DNA of 64,000 bases. It comes from Cohnella zeiphila. Lineage in GTDB: Bacteria > Bacillota > Bacilli > Paenibacillales > Paenibacillaceae. The notes beneath the pieces were generated by a model. It worked only from the letters and a program-made list of their open reading frames with translations. It had not been told where the DNA came from and did not search any database. Made by a program: the position numbers and the translations under genes. This document shows positions 18,310 to 26,415 of the stretch, piece by piece (position 1 is the stretch's first letter; each line of letters opens with the position of its first letter). The DNA lies in contig NZ_JACJVO010000010.1 in NCBI RefSeq assembly GCF_014212055.1, positions 82,599-146,598 on the forward strand. Direction: 5' to 3'.

Positions 18310-18340
18310 AAAGAGAGGGACGCGCCTAGCCGCCCCTCTC
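18310..18340 (-). terminator. hairpin between binding-protein and kinase genes
   Basis: GAGAGGG pairs with CCCTCTC across about 14 bases, then TTTCG. The tail is short, so partial termination or 3-prime protection is more likely than a full stop. It would keep kinase levels below those of the binding protein, as is common in such operons. Confidence 0.5.
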
Positions 18341-18347
18341 GATTCCG

Positions 18348-19970
18348 TTACTTGATATAACCGAGCTGCTTCAATTGTTCGGTTACGTTGTCCTTGTACT
18401 TCTGCAAGTCGAACTTCGTATCGAGCGTATTCAGGAAGCTGTCCCAGTTCGCCAGCGGTTCCTTGCCGCTCATGAATTTGACTAGCATCTCGTTGATGTA
18501 CTTCTGCCGATCCGCGGCCTTCGCGTCGTTCGGATCGGGCGTCAGAGCCGATCCGGGAAGCGTGGGCGCCACGTACTTCTGGTTCTCCTCAAAATATTCG
18601 GTGACCTTCGGATTCTTGAAGCTGAAGTATTCGGCGTCGTCGCCGCGGCGCGGGAATTTGTAATGATCGACCCAAGCGTATTCGTCCTTGACTTCCTTCG
18701 TCAATTCGGAGGTCAAGTTTTTCGGCTTGCCGTCCACCATGTCCCAATGAACGCCCTTGATGCCGTAGGCGAAATACGGGTAAGCTTCCTCGTCGGTGAA
18801 CAAGTATTCCAGCATCGCCAGAATGCGGGTGATCTTCTCCGGGCTTGCTTTGGACGAGATCGCCCACGTGTTGCTCTGGTACGTCTTCGTCTCCAGAATC
18901 TGATCGCCGTAAGGCCCTTTCATCGGAGGAATGACGATCCAATCGGGCACCTCTCCGCCGACCTCCTGCATCTTCTGCGTGCCGTCCGCCTCCAACCTGC
19001 GGATGTCGTTGACCATGACGCCGACCTTGCCCTTGAACAGCTTCTCGTTGAGCTGATCGTACGTATTCATGGTGACCCAGTCGGGATCGACGACGCCCGC
19101 TTCCATCATATTGTGGATATAGGTCAGCGCTTCTTTCATTTTCGGATCGGTGAAAAGGAACTGCGCCTGGTTGTCCTTGACGTCGATCGCCGCGGGAGGA
19201 TTGACGCCGAACATCCACATGAGCGTATCGAAGCCGTACGTCTGCAGCGTTCCTTCCTTGTTCATGCCGCCGATGAACCCGTAAGTGTCTTTCTTGCCGT
19301 TGCCGTCCGGATCCTGTTCGGTGAACGCTTTCATTACGTTGAACAGCTCGTCGGGCGTGGTCGGCACCTGAAGATGGAGCTTCTGCAGCCAGTCGTTGCG
19401 GATAAGGATGTCATGGGCGACGCCGTTGACGTTGTCGTAGCCCGGCACGGCGATCATCTTGCCCTGATAGGTCGACGCGTCCCAGGAATCCTGTCCGAAG
19501 CGCTCTTTCAGCTTGGGGAACTGGTCCATGTACGGCGTCAGATCGGCCAGAATGCCTTGCTCGTAATAGTTTGCCAGATCGGCCCGATTCTTCAGGAAGA
19601 TCAGATCGGGAATGTCGCCGCCGGCGATCAGCGTGTTCAGCTTGGTCGTCGCTTCTCCCGCCTGCGGCAAGACCATCTGCAGATCGACGTTGACCGCCTT
19701 CTCGATCATCTGGTGCTGGACGTCCTTGTCCGCCGGCGGAACCGGAGCCGCCGCGTTGAACGTCGCCTGATTGAACATCGTAATCTTGAGCTTGTCTGCG
19801 AATTTGCCGCTCGCTGCGGTTTGAGAACTTCCCGACGCGGCCGCGGAGGACGCGGGTGCCGCCGCCTGCCCGTTGCCGTTGTCGTTGCCGTTCCCGCCGC
19901 AGCCGGACAGCGCCATGCCGGTGCCGACAACCGCGGCCAATACGGATAAGATCGACTTGCTGCGTTTCAT
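18348..19970 (-). CDS. lipoprotein oligosaccharide-binding protein (LplA type)
   Basis: Extracellular solute-binding lipoprotein of 540 residues for the LplB/LplC-type importer. It starts MKRSKSILSVLAAVVG with the lipobox LSGC followed by a Gly/Asn/Ala/Ser linker. The body has the family patterns (LNTLIAGGDIPDLIFLKNRADL, then YFAYGIKGVHWDM near the C-terminus). The ATG at 19970 is preferred over the upstream in-frame start because it begins the signal peptide and has GGGGAGAGG ahead. The length (over 500 residues) fits the LplA group that binds larger oligosaccharides. The ligand is unknown. Confidence 0.88.
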   Translation of the reverse strand: MKRSKSILSVLAAVVGTGMALSGCGGNGNDNGNGQAAAPASSAAASGSSQTAASGKFADKLKITMFNQATFNAAAPVPPADKDVQHQMIEKAVNVDLQMVLPQAGEATTKLNTLIAGGDIPDLIFLKNRADLANYYEQGILADLTPYMDQFPKLKERFGQDSWDASTYQGKMIAVPGYDNVNGVAHDILIRNDWLQKLHLQVPTTPDELFNVMKAFTEQDPDGNGKKDTYGFIGGMNKEGTLQTYGFDTLMWMFGVNPPAAIDVKDNQAQFLFTDPKMKEALTYIHNMMEAGVVDPDWVTMNTYDQLNEKLFKGKVGVMVNDIRRLEADGTQKMQEVGGEVPDWIVIPPMKGPYGDQILETKTYQSNTWAISSKASPEKITRILAMLEYLFTDEEAYPYFAYGIKGVHWDMVDGKPKNLTSELTKEVKDEYAWVDHYKFPRRGDDAEYFSFKNPKVTEYFEENQKYVAPTLPGSALTPDPNDAKAADRQKYINEMLVKFMSGKEPLANWDSFLNTLDTKFDLQKYKDNVTEQLKQLGYIK

Positions 19971-20280
19971 ACCAACCTCTCCCCTTAAGCTTAATAATGT
20001 ATGAACACGCCGGAATCGCGCAAGAAGTTTGTCAAGCAAGACTCGGCTCGAGCGAAATTCCGGCGGTGCAACCCTTTTGGCGTCCGTCTTCAGTGCGGCG
20101 ATCGCCCGTTCTACGTTCATCTTCAGTGCGGCGTTCGCCCGTCCTGGCATCCGTCTTCGATGGAGTTGTTGCTCCCTTTGATCTCAATCCTCAAAGGAGG
20201 CGGCGCCCCTCTTCATGTCAAACCTCGGTGGACGGCGTCTCTCTTAAGGTCGACCTCGGAGGAAGCGTTGCCCTCCGACG
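19971..20280 (-). repeat. degenerate 31-34 bp tandem repeat between permease and binding-protein genes
   Basis: On the plus strand, related units start at 20088, 20121, 20155, 20189, 20223 and 20254, each beginning CTTC or CCTC. On the transcribed strand most units can fold a short hairpin whose stem bases differ but stay paired: GGAGG/CCTCC, GAGG/CCTC, GGAG/CTCC, GGCG/CGCC. The array fills most of the untranslated gap between the lplC-like stop and the binding-protein ribosome site. No protein coding role is apparent. Confidence 0.6.
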
Positions 20281-21150
20281 TCAGCCTTTGATGGAGCCCA
20301 TCAGCACTCCTTTGGTGAAGTGCTTCTGCAAGAACGGATAAGCGACCAGGATCGGCAGCGTCGTCACGACGACGGCCGCCATCTGCAGCGCGGCGGTGCT
20401 GACGTACTCCGTGTTCGCGGCCGGGTCCGCGCTTTGCGCCTGCAGGTTCAGCAGAATGTTGCGCAGCACGACCTGAAGCGGCATCAGCTTCGTGTCGTTG
20501 ATGTACACGATGGCGTCGAAATAGCTGTTCCAGTGGCCGACGGCGTAGAACAGGGAGATCGTCGCCAGCACGGGCATCGACAGCGGCAGGACGATCTTCC
20601 ATAGCGCCTGCAGCTCGCTCGCGCCGTCGACCCGCGCCGACTCCTCGATCTCGCCCGGCAGCTGCTCGAAGAAACCTTTGACGATAATGACGTTGAACGC
20701 GCTGATGAGCGTCGGAATGACGAGCACCCAAGCGGTGTCCAGCAGATGAAGCGAGCGAATGAGCAGATAAGTCGGGATCAGCCCGCCGCTGAACATCATC
20801 GTGAATACGATCGCCAGCAGGAAGACGCCTCGGCCAGGCAGATACTTCTTGGATAGCGGGTAAGCGGCCAAGACGGTAAACAGCATATTGAGCGCCGTGC
20901 CGACCAGCGTGCGGAACAGCGTAATCTGATACGCTTGCCCGAAGCCGTGGTGATAGAACACTTCCTTGTAAGCCGCCAGTGTAACCTTCTCGGGAATGAT
21001 GACGATGCCGCGCCTCATCACCTCCGTCGCCGGGGTGAAGGAGACGGCAATGACATACACGAAAGGAAACAGACACAGCAGCGCCAGCAGGGTCAGCACG
21101 AGATAGACGACGGCCTGTCCCGCTTTTTCGCCAAACGTCAGGTTTGTCAT
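20281..21150 (-). CDS. LplC-type ABC transporter permease
   Basis: Inner subunit of a carbohydrate importer, 289 residues with six predicted membrane helices. The EAA loop is ESARVDGASELQALWKIVLP, followed by LPVLAT-like helices and GHWNSYFDAIVYIND, characteristic of LplC/YtcP proteins, and the C-terminus ends KGVLMGSIKG, also typical. It starts 12 bases after the LplB-like gene. No ATPase gene is present in the operon; such importers usually share an MsmX-type ATPase encoded elsewhere. Confidence 0.9.
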   Translation of the reverse strand: MTNLTFGEKAGQAVVYLVLTLLALLCLFPFVYVIAVSFTPATEVMRRGIVIIPEKVTLAAYKEVFYHHGFGQAYQITLFRTLVGTALNMLFTVLAAYPLSKKYLPGRGVFLLAIVFTMMFSGGLIPTYLLIRSLHLLDTAWVLVIPTLISAFNVIIVKGFFEQLPGEIEESARVDGASELQALWKIVLPLSMPVLATISLFYAVGHWNSYFDAIVYINDTKLMPLQVVLRNILLNLQAQSADPAANTEYVSTAALQMAAVVVTTLPILVAYPFLQKHFTKGVLMGSIKG

Positions 21151-21162
21151 GTTGTCTTCACC

Positions 21163-22104
21163 TCACCAGATTTGCCCGTCGAATTTTTTGGCGACTTTGT
21201 TGGCCGCGATGACCAGACCGAAGCCGATCACCGCCTTGAACAGACCGACCGCCGTCGCCAAGCCGACCTTCAATCGCTGCAGGCCTTCGCGGTACACCCA
21301 AGTGTCGATGATGTCGATTTTGTCCTGGTTGAAGGTGTTCGCAAGCATGAAAATCTGATCGAATCCGGCGTCCAGAATGTGGCTTAATTTGAGAACGAGC
21401 ATCAGCACCACGACGCTTCGGATACCCGGCAACGTCACGTGCCAAAGCAGCCGCAGCTTGGAGGCGCCGTCGATGCGGGCCGCCTCGTATTGGCTCGGAT
21501 CGATGCCCGCCAGCGCGGCCAGATACAGGATCGCTCCCCAGCCGATGTCCTTCCAAATCTCGGACAGGACGACCATCGGCCGGGCCCAGGCCGACTCCGT
21601 CAGGAACGAGATCGGCGCGAAGCCGTTCTCCTTCAGCAGCATGTTGATCAGGCCGTCGCCCGGAGCGAGCAATGCGACCATCAAGCCGTAGACGATGACC
21701 CAGGAGAGGAAATGGGGCAAGTAAGTGAGCGTCTGCACGACCCGCTTGAACCACTGAGTCTGTACCTCGTTGAGCAGCAGCGCCAGCAGGACGGGAGCGG
21801 AGAATCCGAACGCCAGCTTATAGAGCGAGAGAATGATCGTGTTGCCCATGATGTCCCAGAAGTAGACCCCGTTCACGAAATCCTTGAAGTTGGTGAGCCC
21901 GACCCACTTGCTGTCCCACAAGCCGAGCACCATGTTGTAATTTTTGAACGCGATCAGAATTCCGCCCATCGGAATGTACTTGAAAACGATGAAATAGACC
22001 ATTGCGGGCAGCAACATCAAATACATCGTTTTATGCTTCAGAACGGTCCTAAGCCTGATGCTCAGGCCGCCGGCCGTTCGGCCTGCCGCCGACTTTGCGT
22101 CCAT
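21163..22104 (-). CDS. LplB-type ABC transporter permease
   Basis: Membrane subunit of about 313 residues and first gene of the carbohydrate locus. Recognised by TMYLMLLPAMVYFIVFKYIPMGG, then FKNYNMVLG, WVGLTNF, and the EAA loop EAARIDGASKLRLLWHVTLPG; the C-terminus (RLKVGLATAVGLFKAVIGFGLVIAANKVAKK) is the LplB tail. The ATG at 22104 with AGGTGA upstream is preferred over the earlier in-frame ATG. It works with the LplC-like permease and the lipoprotein to import an oligosaccharide. Confidence 0.9.
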   Translation of the reverse strand: MDAKSAAGRTAGGLSIRLRTVLKHKTMYLMLLPAMVYFIVFKYIPMGGILIAFKNYNMVLGLWDSKWVGLTNFKDFVNGVYFWDIMGNTIILSLYKLAFGFSAPVLLALLLNEVQTQWFKRVVQTLTYLPHFLSWVIVYGLMVALLAPGDGLINMLLKENGFAPISFLTESAWARPMVVLSEIWKDIGWGAILYLAALAGIDPSQYEAARIDGASKLRLLWHVTLPGIRSVVVLMLVLKLSHILDAGFDQIFMLANTFNQDKIDIIDTWVYREGLQRLKVGLATAVGLFKAVIGFGLVIAANKVAKKFDGQIW

Positions 22105-22698
22105 GCCATCACCTGTCTTGATTTTTCTATAGCTTAGCACGCGGCCGTCAGGGCGCATTTCTTCGATCTTTAGTTTTTTTTATAAGATTTTAAGGCGGTG
22201 CCGGGAGGATGATTGTTGATTTGCAGGGGGCGGAATTGTGACAGGGACTGCGAAGGATGCTACGGCTGTGACAAGAGGCTGCGGCGGAGGCTGTGGCGGA
22301 GGTTGCGATTGTGACGGGAGGATTCGATGGAATTAAGAATGCGGATCTTTATGGGGAAGTCGAAGCCGGCCGAATTCCCCGCAAAAAGGATTGACAGGGC
22401 TGTTAGGTTCCATGCTGGTCGGCAGAAGGCTGCTTCGGACGTCGACATTGCTTCAGAGCTGCAGTGATGATTGGGATAAACGACAGAAGCATGCGACGAA
22501 CGGCAACGGGTTCGGGTTGGCAAGCATCAGGCGCGGCACCGAAGTTTGTATGGGGTTGAAGGCTGGCGGTTGGCTCGAGGAACGAAGCTTTGTGCGGCTG
22601 GCCTAGGGTGAAGCCTAGGGAAATAGGCCTAGAGGCGGAAGGCAGGCTGCTGACTTCAGGTGCAGATTCGCGGAGCCGCCAGCAGGTTCACCCCGTAC
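22105..22698. other. 600-base intergenic region ahead of the carbohydrate locus
   Basis: No recognisable gene. It must contain the promoter of the LplB-led operon; an AT-rich block at 22170-22195 is a candidate but no clean -35/-10 pair was seen. A plus-strand GTG frame at 22238-22336 would encode a 32-residue peptide with a run of Cys and Gly; it is not annotated as a gene. Direct copies of GCCTAGG occur near 22600-22630. Confidence 0.4.
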
Positions 22699-22752
22699 CG
22701 GCGACGCAGCTTAAACTCCTTCAACTTAAGGAGCTTCACCAGCACGTCGCCG
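22699..22752 (-). terminator. long hairpin after bcp
   Basis: CGGCGAC at 22699 pairs with GTCGCCG at 22746-22752, with an inner stem CTCCTT/AAGGAG. There is no T tail, so termination is uncertain; it may only cap the transcript end. Confidence 0.45.
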
Positions 22753-22760
22753 AAAGTTTC

Positions 22761-23225
22761 TCACCCTTTCACTTTCGCCAGCACCTCTTCCACGTGTCCC
22801 TTCACCCGGTTGACCTTCCATTCCTTCCGAAGAATGCCCTCCTCGTCGATCAGAAACGTCGTGCGGATGATGCCCATGTACGTTCTTCCGTAAAGCTTCT
22901 TTTCCTGCCAAAGACCGTACTGCTCCGCTACCGCATGGTCCGGATCCGACAGCAGCGTGAACGGCAGGCCGTGCTTATCGATGAATTTCCCGTGGGACTT
23001 CACCGGGTCCGGGCTGATGCCGAGAACGACCGCTCCCGCCTTAAGCAGGTCAGGGTTCGCGTCGCGGAAGTCGCAAGCCTCCTGCGTGCATGTCGGTGTC
23101 AAGTCTTGCGGATAAAAGAACAAGACCACCTTGCGGCCTCGCAGTTGGCTCAGCTTCAAGCGGCCCCCGTCCGACGACTCCAGTTCGAAATCCGGCGCGG
23201 GTTGTCCGATTTGCGGTTGTGACAT
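22761..23225 (-). CDS. bcp: thiol peroxidase, bacterioferritin comigratory protein (PrxQ/BCP type)
   Basis: Cytoplasmic peroxiredoxin of 154 residues that reduces hydrogen peroxide and organic hydroperoxides with thioredoxin. The active site is DLTPTCTQEACDFRD, with peroxidatic Cys46 and resolving Cys51, the spacing of atypical two-cysteine BCP enzymes. The thioredoxin fold is full length, ending VEEVLAKVKG. AAGGAG lies upstream of the ATG. The region upstream is a 51-bp minisatellite, so its promoter must lie in about 85 bases before the repeats or beyond them. Confidence 0.93.
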   Translation of the reverse strand: MSQPQIGQPAPDFELESSDGGRLKLSQLRGRKVVLFFYPQDLTPTCTQEACDFRDANPDLLKAGAVVLGISPDPVKSHGKFIDKHGLPFTLLSDPDHAVAEQYGLWQEKKLYGRTYMGIIRTTFLIDEEGILRKEWKVNRVKGHVEEVLAKVKG

Positions 23226-23309
23226 TTTTCCTCGCTCCTTGGATTCACCTATTTGTTATTGTATGACTATGGTTCCCGAAATGGCCGAGAATCCGGCCAG
23301 CTTGCCGAC

Positions 23310-23666
23310 GCAAGAGAGCAACCTGATTACTCACTTTGGCGGTTCCTCGGCGAATTCGGCGCAAGAGAGCAACCTGTTTACTCACATGAGCGGTTCTTCG
23401 GCGAATTCGGCGCAAGAGAGCAACCTGATTACTCACATGAGCGGTTCTTCGGCGAATGCGGCGTAAGAGAGCAACCTGATTACTCACTTTGGCAGCTTTT
23501 CGATGAATGCGGCGCAAGAGAGTAACCAGATTACTTACTTTGGCGGTTCTTCGGAGAATTCGACGCAAGAGAGTAACCAGATTACTTACTTTGGCGGTTC
23601 TTCGGCGAATGCGGCGCAAGAGAGCAACCTGATTACTCACATGAGCGGTTCTTCGGTGAATTTAGC
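23310..23666. repeat. 51-bp tandem repeat, seven copies
   Basis: Seven contiguous units start at 23310, 23361, 23412, 23463, 23514, 23565 and 23616, each exactly 51 bases. Units begin GCAAGAGAGCAACCTGATTA and most end with GGCGAATTCGGC or GGCGAATGCGGC. Copies differ by a few substitutions and no indels. Because 51 is a multiple of three, both strands show repetitive open frames (17-residue period), but there is no ribosome site or coding character. The array lies between bcp and the ABC-2 exporter genes. Confidence 0.95.
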
Positions 23667-23688
23667 AAAAGCTTGCGGTCCCGCCCCC

Positions 23689-24486
23689 TCAAGACCCCGC
23701 GCCGCGGTAACGCTTGACGCCGCTGCGCCATACCCAGAGGCCGAGCGCCAGCACGATCGCGCCGACGACCGGCGTCAGCCAGGCCATCGCCCGGCCGCCG
23801 TGCCCCACCAGGAAGAACGACGCCGGATACACGCCGACGAAGGCGAATGGCAGCAGCCACGTCAGCAGGAAGCGGATCGTCCGATTGTAGATTTGGATCG
23901 GGTACCGTCCGTAGTTCTGAATGTTGTAGATCAGAGGCACGATACCGGTCGGCGCGTCGGAGAAAAACGAGATCGCCGCCAGCGCCGTGTACAAGCCGAC
24001 GTAGACGAGCGTGGAGCCGAGCGCCATCACGATCAGCACGAGCGGATCGTACCAGTGGAACGGCAGATCGAGCCGCAGCCAGGCGGCAATCATGATGCCG
24101 ATGCCGACCAGCGAGCCGATCAGCGAAGGCGGATCGACGTTTTCCAGCATGACCTGGGTGAGCGAGCCGGCGGGCCGGGTCAGAATCCGGTCCATCTCGC
24201 CCTTCGTAATATAGCGGTCGCTGAAGTTCCACAAGTTCGAAAACGTGCTGAAAATGCCGTAAGGAATCATAAAGTAGCCGTACACGAACACGACCTCCGC
24301 CTCGCTCCAGTCGCCCAGAGCAGGCGTCTGCCGGAACACGACGAAGATGAAGATGAGATTCATCGCCGAGAACATCAGGTCGGATATCACCTCGACCCAG
24401 AAGTCGGCGCGGTAAGTCAGCTTGGTCTTAATATAATTCCCGATGTATTCCCGGAACAAGGACATCGATTGAGCCATTCGCCGCAT
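23689..24486 (-). CDS. ABC-2 family exporter permease
   Basis: Membrane protein of 265 residues with six hydrophobic segments. It resembles the COG3694/PF06182 permeases that pair with COG4586 ATPases (LFREYIGNYIKTKLTYRADFW, then ITKGEMDRILTRPAG). The start at 24486 has AGGAGG 9 bases upstream; the open frame reaches further 5-prime only as an antisense-free extension within the neighbouring gene. It lies 5 bases after the second permease, so the three genes form one operon. Substrate unknown; related systems have been linked to export of lipids or antimicrobial compounds. Confidence 0.82.
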   Translation of the reverse strand: MRRMAQSMSLFREYIGNYIKTKLTYRADFWVEVISDLMFSAMNLIFIFVVFRQTPALGDWSEAEVVFVYGYFMIPYGIFSTFSNLWNFSDRYITKGEMDRILTRPAGSLTQVMLENVDPPSLIGSLVGIGIMIAAWLRLDLPFHWYDPLVLIVMALGSTLVYVGLYTALAAISFFSDAPTGIVPLIYNIQNYGRYPIQIYNRTIRFLLTWLLPFAFVGVYPASFFLVGHGGRAMAWLTPVVGAIVLALGLWVWRSGVKRYRGAGS

Positions 24487-24491
24487 CGCCG

Positions 24492-25286
24492 TCAACCTCC
24501 TTGCACGAACAGGCGTGTGCGCGCCGCCCGCCACATCCACGCGATCGGCACGGTCAGCACCGCGAACCAGATCGCCTGAACGAGCACGGCGTTCCAGACG
24601 TCCGAGCCGTTCAGCCGGCCGGTGAACACCGAGCTCGGCAGGTACGTGATCGCCTGAAACGGCAGCCAGCTCAGCACCGCCCGCGCCCAACCCGGGAAGA
24701 ACGACATCGGCAGAATGACGCCGGAGAGCAGGTCGATCGCGATTCTTTTCATATTCATCAGTCCCTGATTGTTCTCCACGAAAAAAGCGAACAATCCGGT
24801 CATGATATTGAGCTGCGTATTGATCAGGAAGCTGAACCAGAGCATGACGAAGAACACGATCCACCGCATCGGATCGGCCGGCAGCTCGATCGGAAAAATC
24901 AGCTTGACGATGATCATCCCCGGCACCATGAACAGCAGCAGCCTAAACACGCCCTCGCCGAACCCTTGCATCAGCTTGACCATCAGATACGAGATCGGAC
25001 GCGTCATCTGTACGGCCACGCTGCCGTCGCGGATCTCGTTTGAGATTTCGCGGTCGAGGTTATTGAAGTAGAAGGCGCGCGCCATCCACGATACCGCGAT
25101 GTAGGTCGTCATCTGCATGACCGTGAACCCGCCCAACGTCTCGGCGTCGCCGAAAATCGCTTTCCACATGAAATAATAAGCTCCGATATTGATCGCATAA
25201 ATAATAATGCCGCTGTAATAATTGACGCGATAAGCGAGCATCATGAGAAATCGGATGCGCACGAAGTCCAGATAAGCGCTAAGCAC
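24492..25286 (-). CDS. ABC-2 family exporter permease
   Basis: Second membrane subunit, 264 residues, six predicted helices (YSGIIIYAINIGAYYFMWKA, then MTTYIAVSWMARAFYFNNLD and IRDGSVAVQMTRPISYLMVK). The last motif is the counterpart of the ITKGEMDRILTRP motif in its partner, supporting a heterodimeric COG4587/COG3694 pair. Its start overlaps the ATPase stop by 8 bases, indicating translational coupling. Confidence 0.82.
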   Translation of the reverse strand: MLSAYLDFVRIRFLMMLAYRVNYYSGIIIYAINIGAYYFMWKAIFGDAETLGGFTVMQMTTYIAVSWMARAFYFNNLDREISNEIRDGSVAVQMTRPISYLMVKLMQGFGEGVFRLLLFMVPGMIIVKLIFPIELPADPMRWIVFFVMLWFSFLINTQLNIMTGLFAFFVENNQGLMNMKRIAIDLLSGVILPMSFFPGWARAVLSWLPFQAITYLPSSVFTGRLNGSDVWNAVLVQAIWFAVLTVPIAWMWRAARTRLFVQGG

Positions 25287-26301
25287 GAACGGCCTCCTTC
25301 GCCTCCGAGCTGCCCGTCTTGTATATCTCGCGAACGATCTCGTCGGTGTTCGTCTCGAAAATTTTAATATCGCTGATCTCCGCCGAGCCGACGACCCGCG
25401 ACAGTACGTCCGACACGTTCATCTCGCGCGGAATCCAGACTTTGGCCGTCAGATCGTTCTCCTTCGTCCAGCGGACGTCCATTCCCGCCGTCCAGGCGGA
25501 CACCGCGTCCAGGCTGATCGGATCCGTGAACTGGAACTGTACCTCGCGTCCTTTGCCCCAGCGCTCCTTGAGCTCCTCGAGGCCGCCGTCGTAGATGATC
25601 CGGCCGTCGTCGAGCATGATGACGCGGGAACATAGCGCTTCGATGTCCTGCAGGTCGTGGGTCGTCAGCAAAATGGTCGTTCCGTGCTCGCGGTTGATTT
25701 TTTTGAGAAATTCGCGGATTTCGGTCTTCACGACGATGTCCAGGCCGATGGTCGGCTCGTCCAGGAACAGAATGGACGGCTGGTGCAGCAGCGCGGCCAC
25801 CAGTTCGCAACGCATCCGTTGGCCGAGGCTGAGCTTGCGGACCGGACGGTTCAGCAGCTCCTGAAGCTGCAGCGTCTCCACCAGCTCGTCCAATCGCCGC
25901 CGGAAGTCGGCCTCGTCGACCCGGTACACCTTGCGCAGCAGCCGGAACGACTCGATGACGCCGATGTCCCACCACAGCTGGCTCCGCTGGCCGAACACGA
26001 CGCCGATGCCGTGCACGAATTTCTCCCTTTCCTTATGGGGCACGAATCCGTTCACCAGAAGCTTGCCGGACGTCGGCACCAGAATGCCGGTCAGCATCTT
26101 GATCGTCGTCGATTTGCCGGCGCCGTTCTCGCCGATGTATCCGCAAATCTCTCCTTGGGGAATCTGAAAACTAATATCTTTGACCGCGGTCACCTCGGTA
26201 TGCTCGCGCTTGAACAGGTCGAGCATCGCTCCCTTCAGGCCTTCGCGGTTTTTCTGAACCTTGAACTGCTTGCGCAGCTGATGAACGTCGATGGCCAGCA
26301 T
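25279..26301 (-). CDS. ABC exporter ATP-binding protein (COG4586 type)
   Basis: ATPase of about 340 residues powering the two ABC-2 permeases. Walker A is GENGAGKSTT, signature LSLGQRMRCEL, Walker B ILFLDEPTIGLD, and the switch His lies in TTHDLQD. The C-terminal 90 residues are the extra domain found in NatA-like COG4586 proteins. Start at 26301 is preferred (GGAGGG 12 bases upstream) although an ATG ten codons earlier is in frame. The gene is first in the operon and divergent from the LCP gene, with an AT-rich shared promoter region. Confidence 0.88.
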   Translation of the reverse strand: MLAIDVHQLRKQFKVQKNREGLKGAMLDLFKREHTEVTAVKDISFQIPQGEICGYIGENGAGKSTTIKMLTGILVPTSGKLLVNGFVPHKEREKFVHGIGVVFGQRSQLWWDIGVIESFRLLRKVYRVDEADFRRRLDELVETLQLQELLNRPVRKLSLGQRMRCELVAALLHQPSILFLDEPTIGLDIVVKTEIREFLKKINREHGTTILLTTHDLQDIEALCSRVIMLDDGRIIYDGGLEELKERWGKGREVQFQFTDPISLDAVSAWTAGMDVRWTKENDLTAKVWIPREMNVSDVLSRVVGSAEISDIKIFETNTDEIVREIYKTGSSEAKEAVRA

Positions 26302-26356
26302 CCGTTCGTTCCACCCTCCAATTTTCGACATTACTTGATTCTATATGCGACCTAAC

Positions 26357-26385
26357 TTTATAATTTTACAATATGTTATTATAAT
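26357..26385 (+). promoter_or_regulatory. candidate promoter of the LCP gene
   Basis: TATAAT at 26380-26385 with a weak TTTATA 17 bases upstream. The whole gap (26332-26400) is AT-rich in a GC-rich neighbourhood and probably also holds the divergent promoter of the ABC exporter. Confidence 0.5.
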
Positions 26386-26415
26386 ACGCGAAGCTTCCGC
26401 CAAGAAGGGGGAGCA

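Noticed and set aside
22260..22523. Minus-strand 87-codon frame in the gap before bcp
   Set aside because: No ribosome site, no family resemblance and overlapping open frames on the other strand.
23245..23640. Minus-strand frame encoding seven copies of a 17-residue Arg/Leu-rich repeat
   Set aside because: It exists because the 51-bp unit is a multiple of three. There is no ribosome site, and the plus strand is open over much of the array as well.
23310..23666. CRISPR array
   Set aside because: The repeats are contiguous with no unique spacers and no cas genes are near. The 52-bp array at 49806 was rejected for the same reason.
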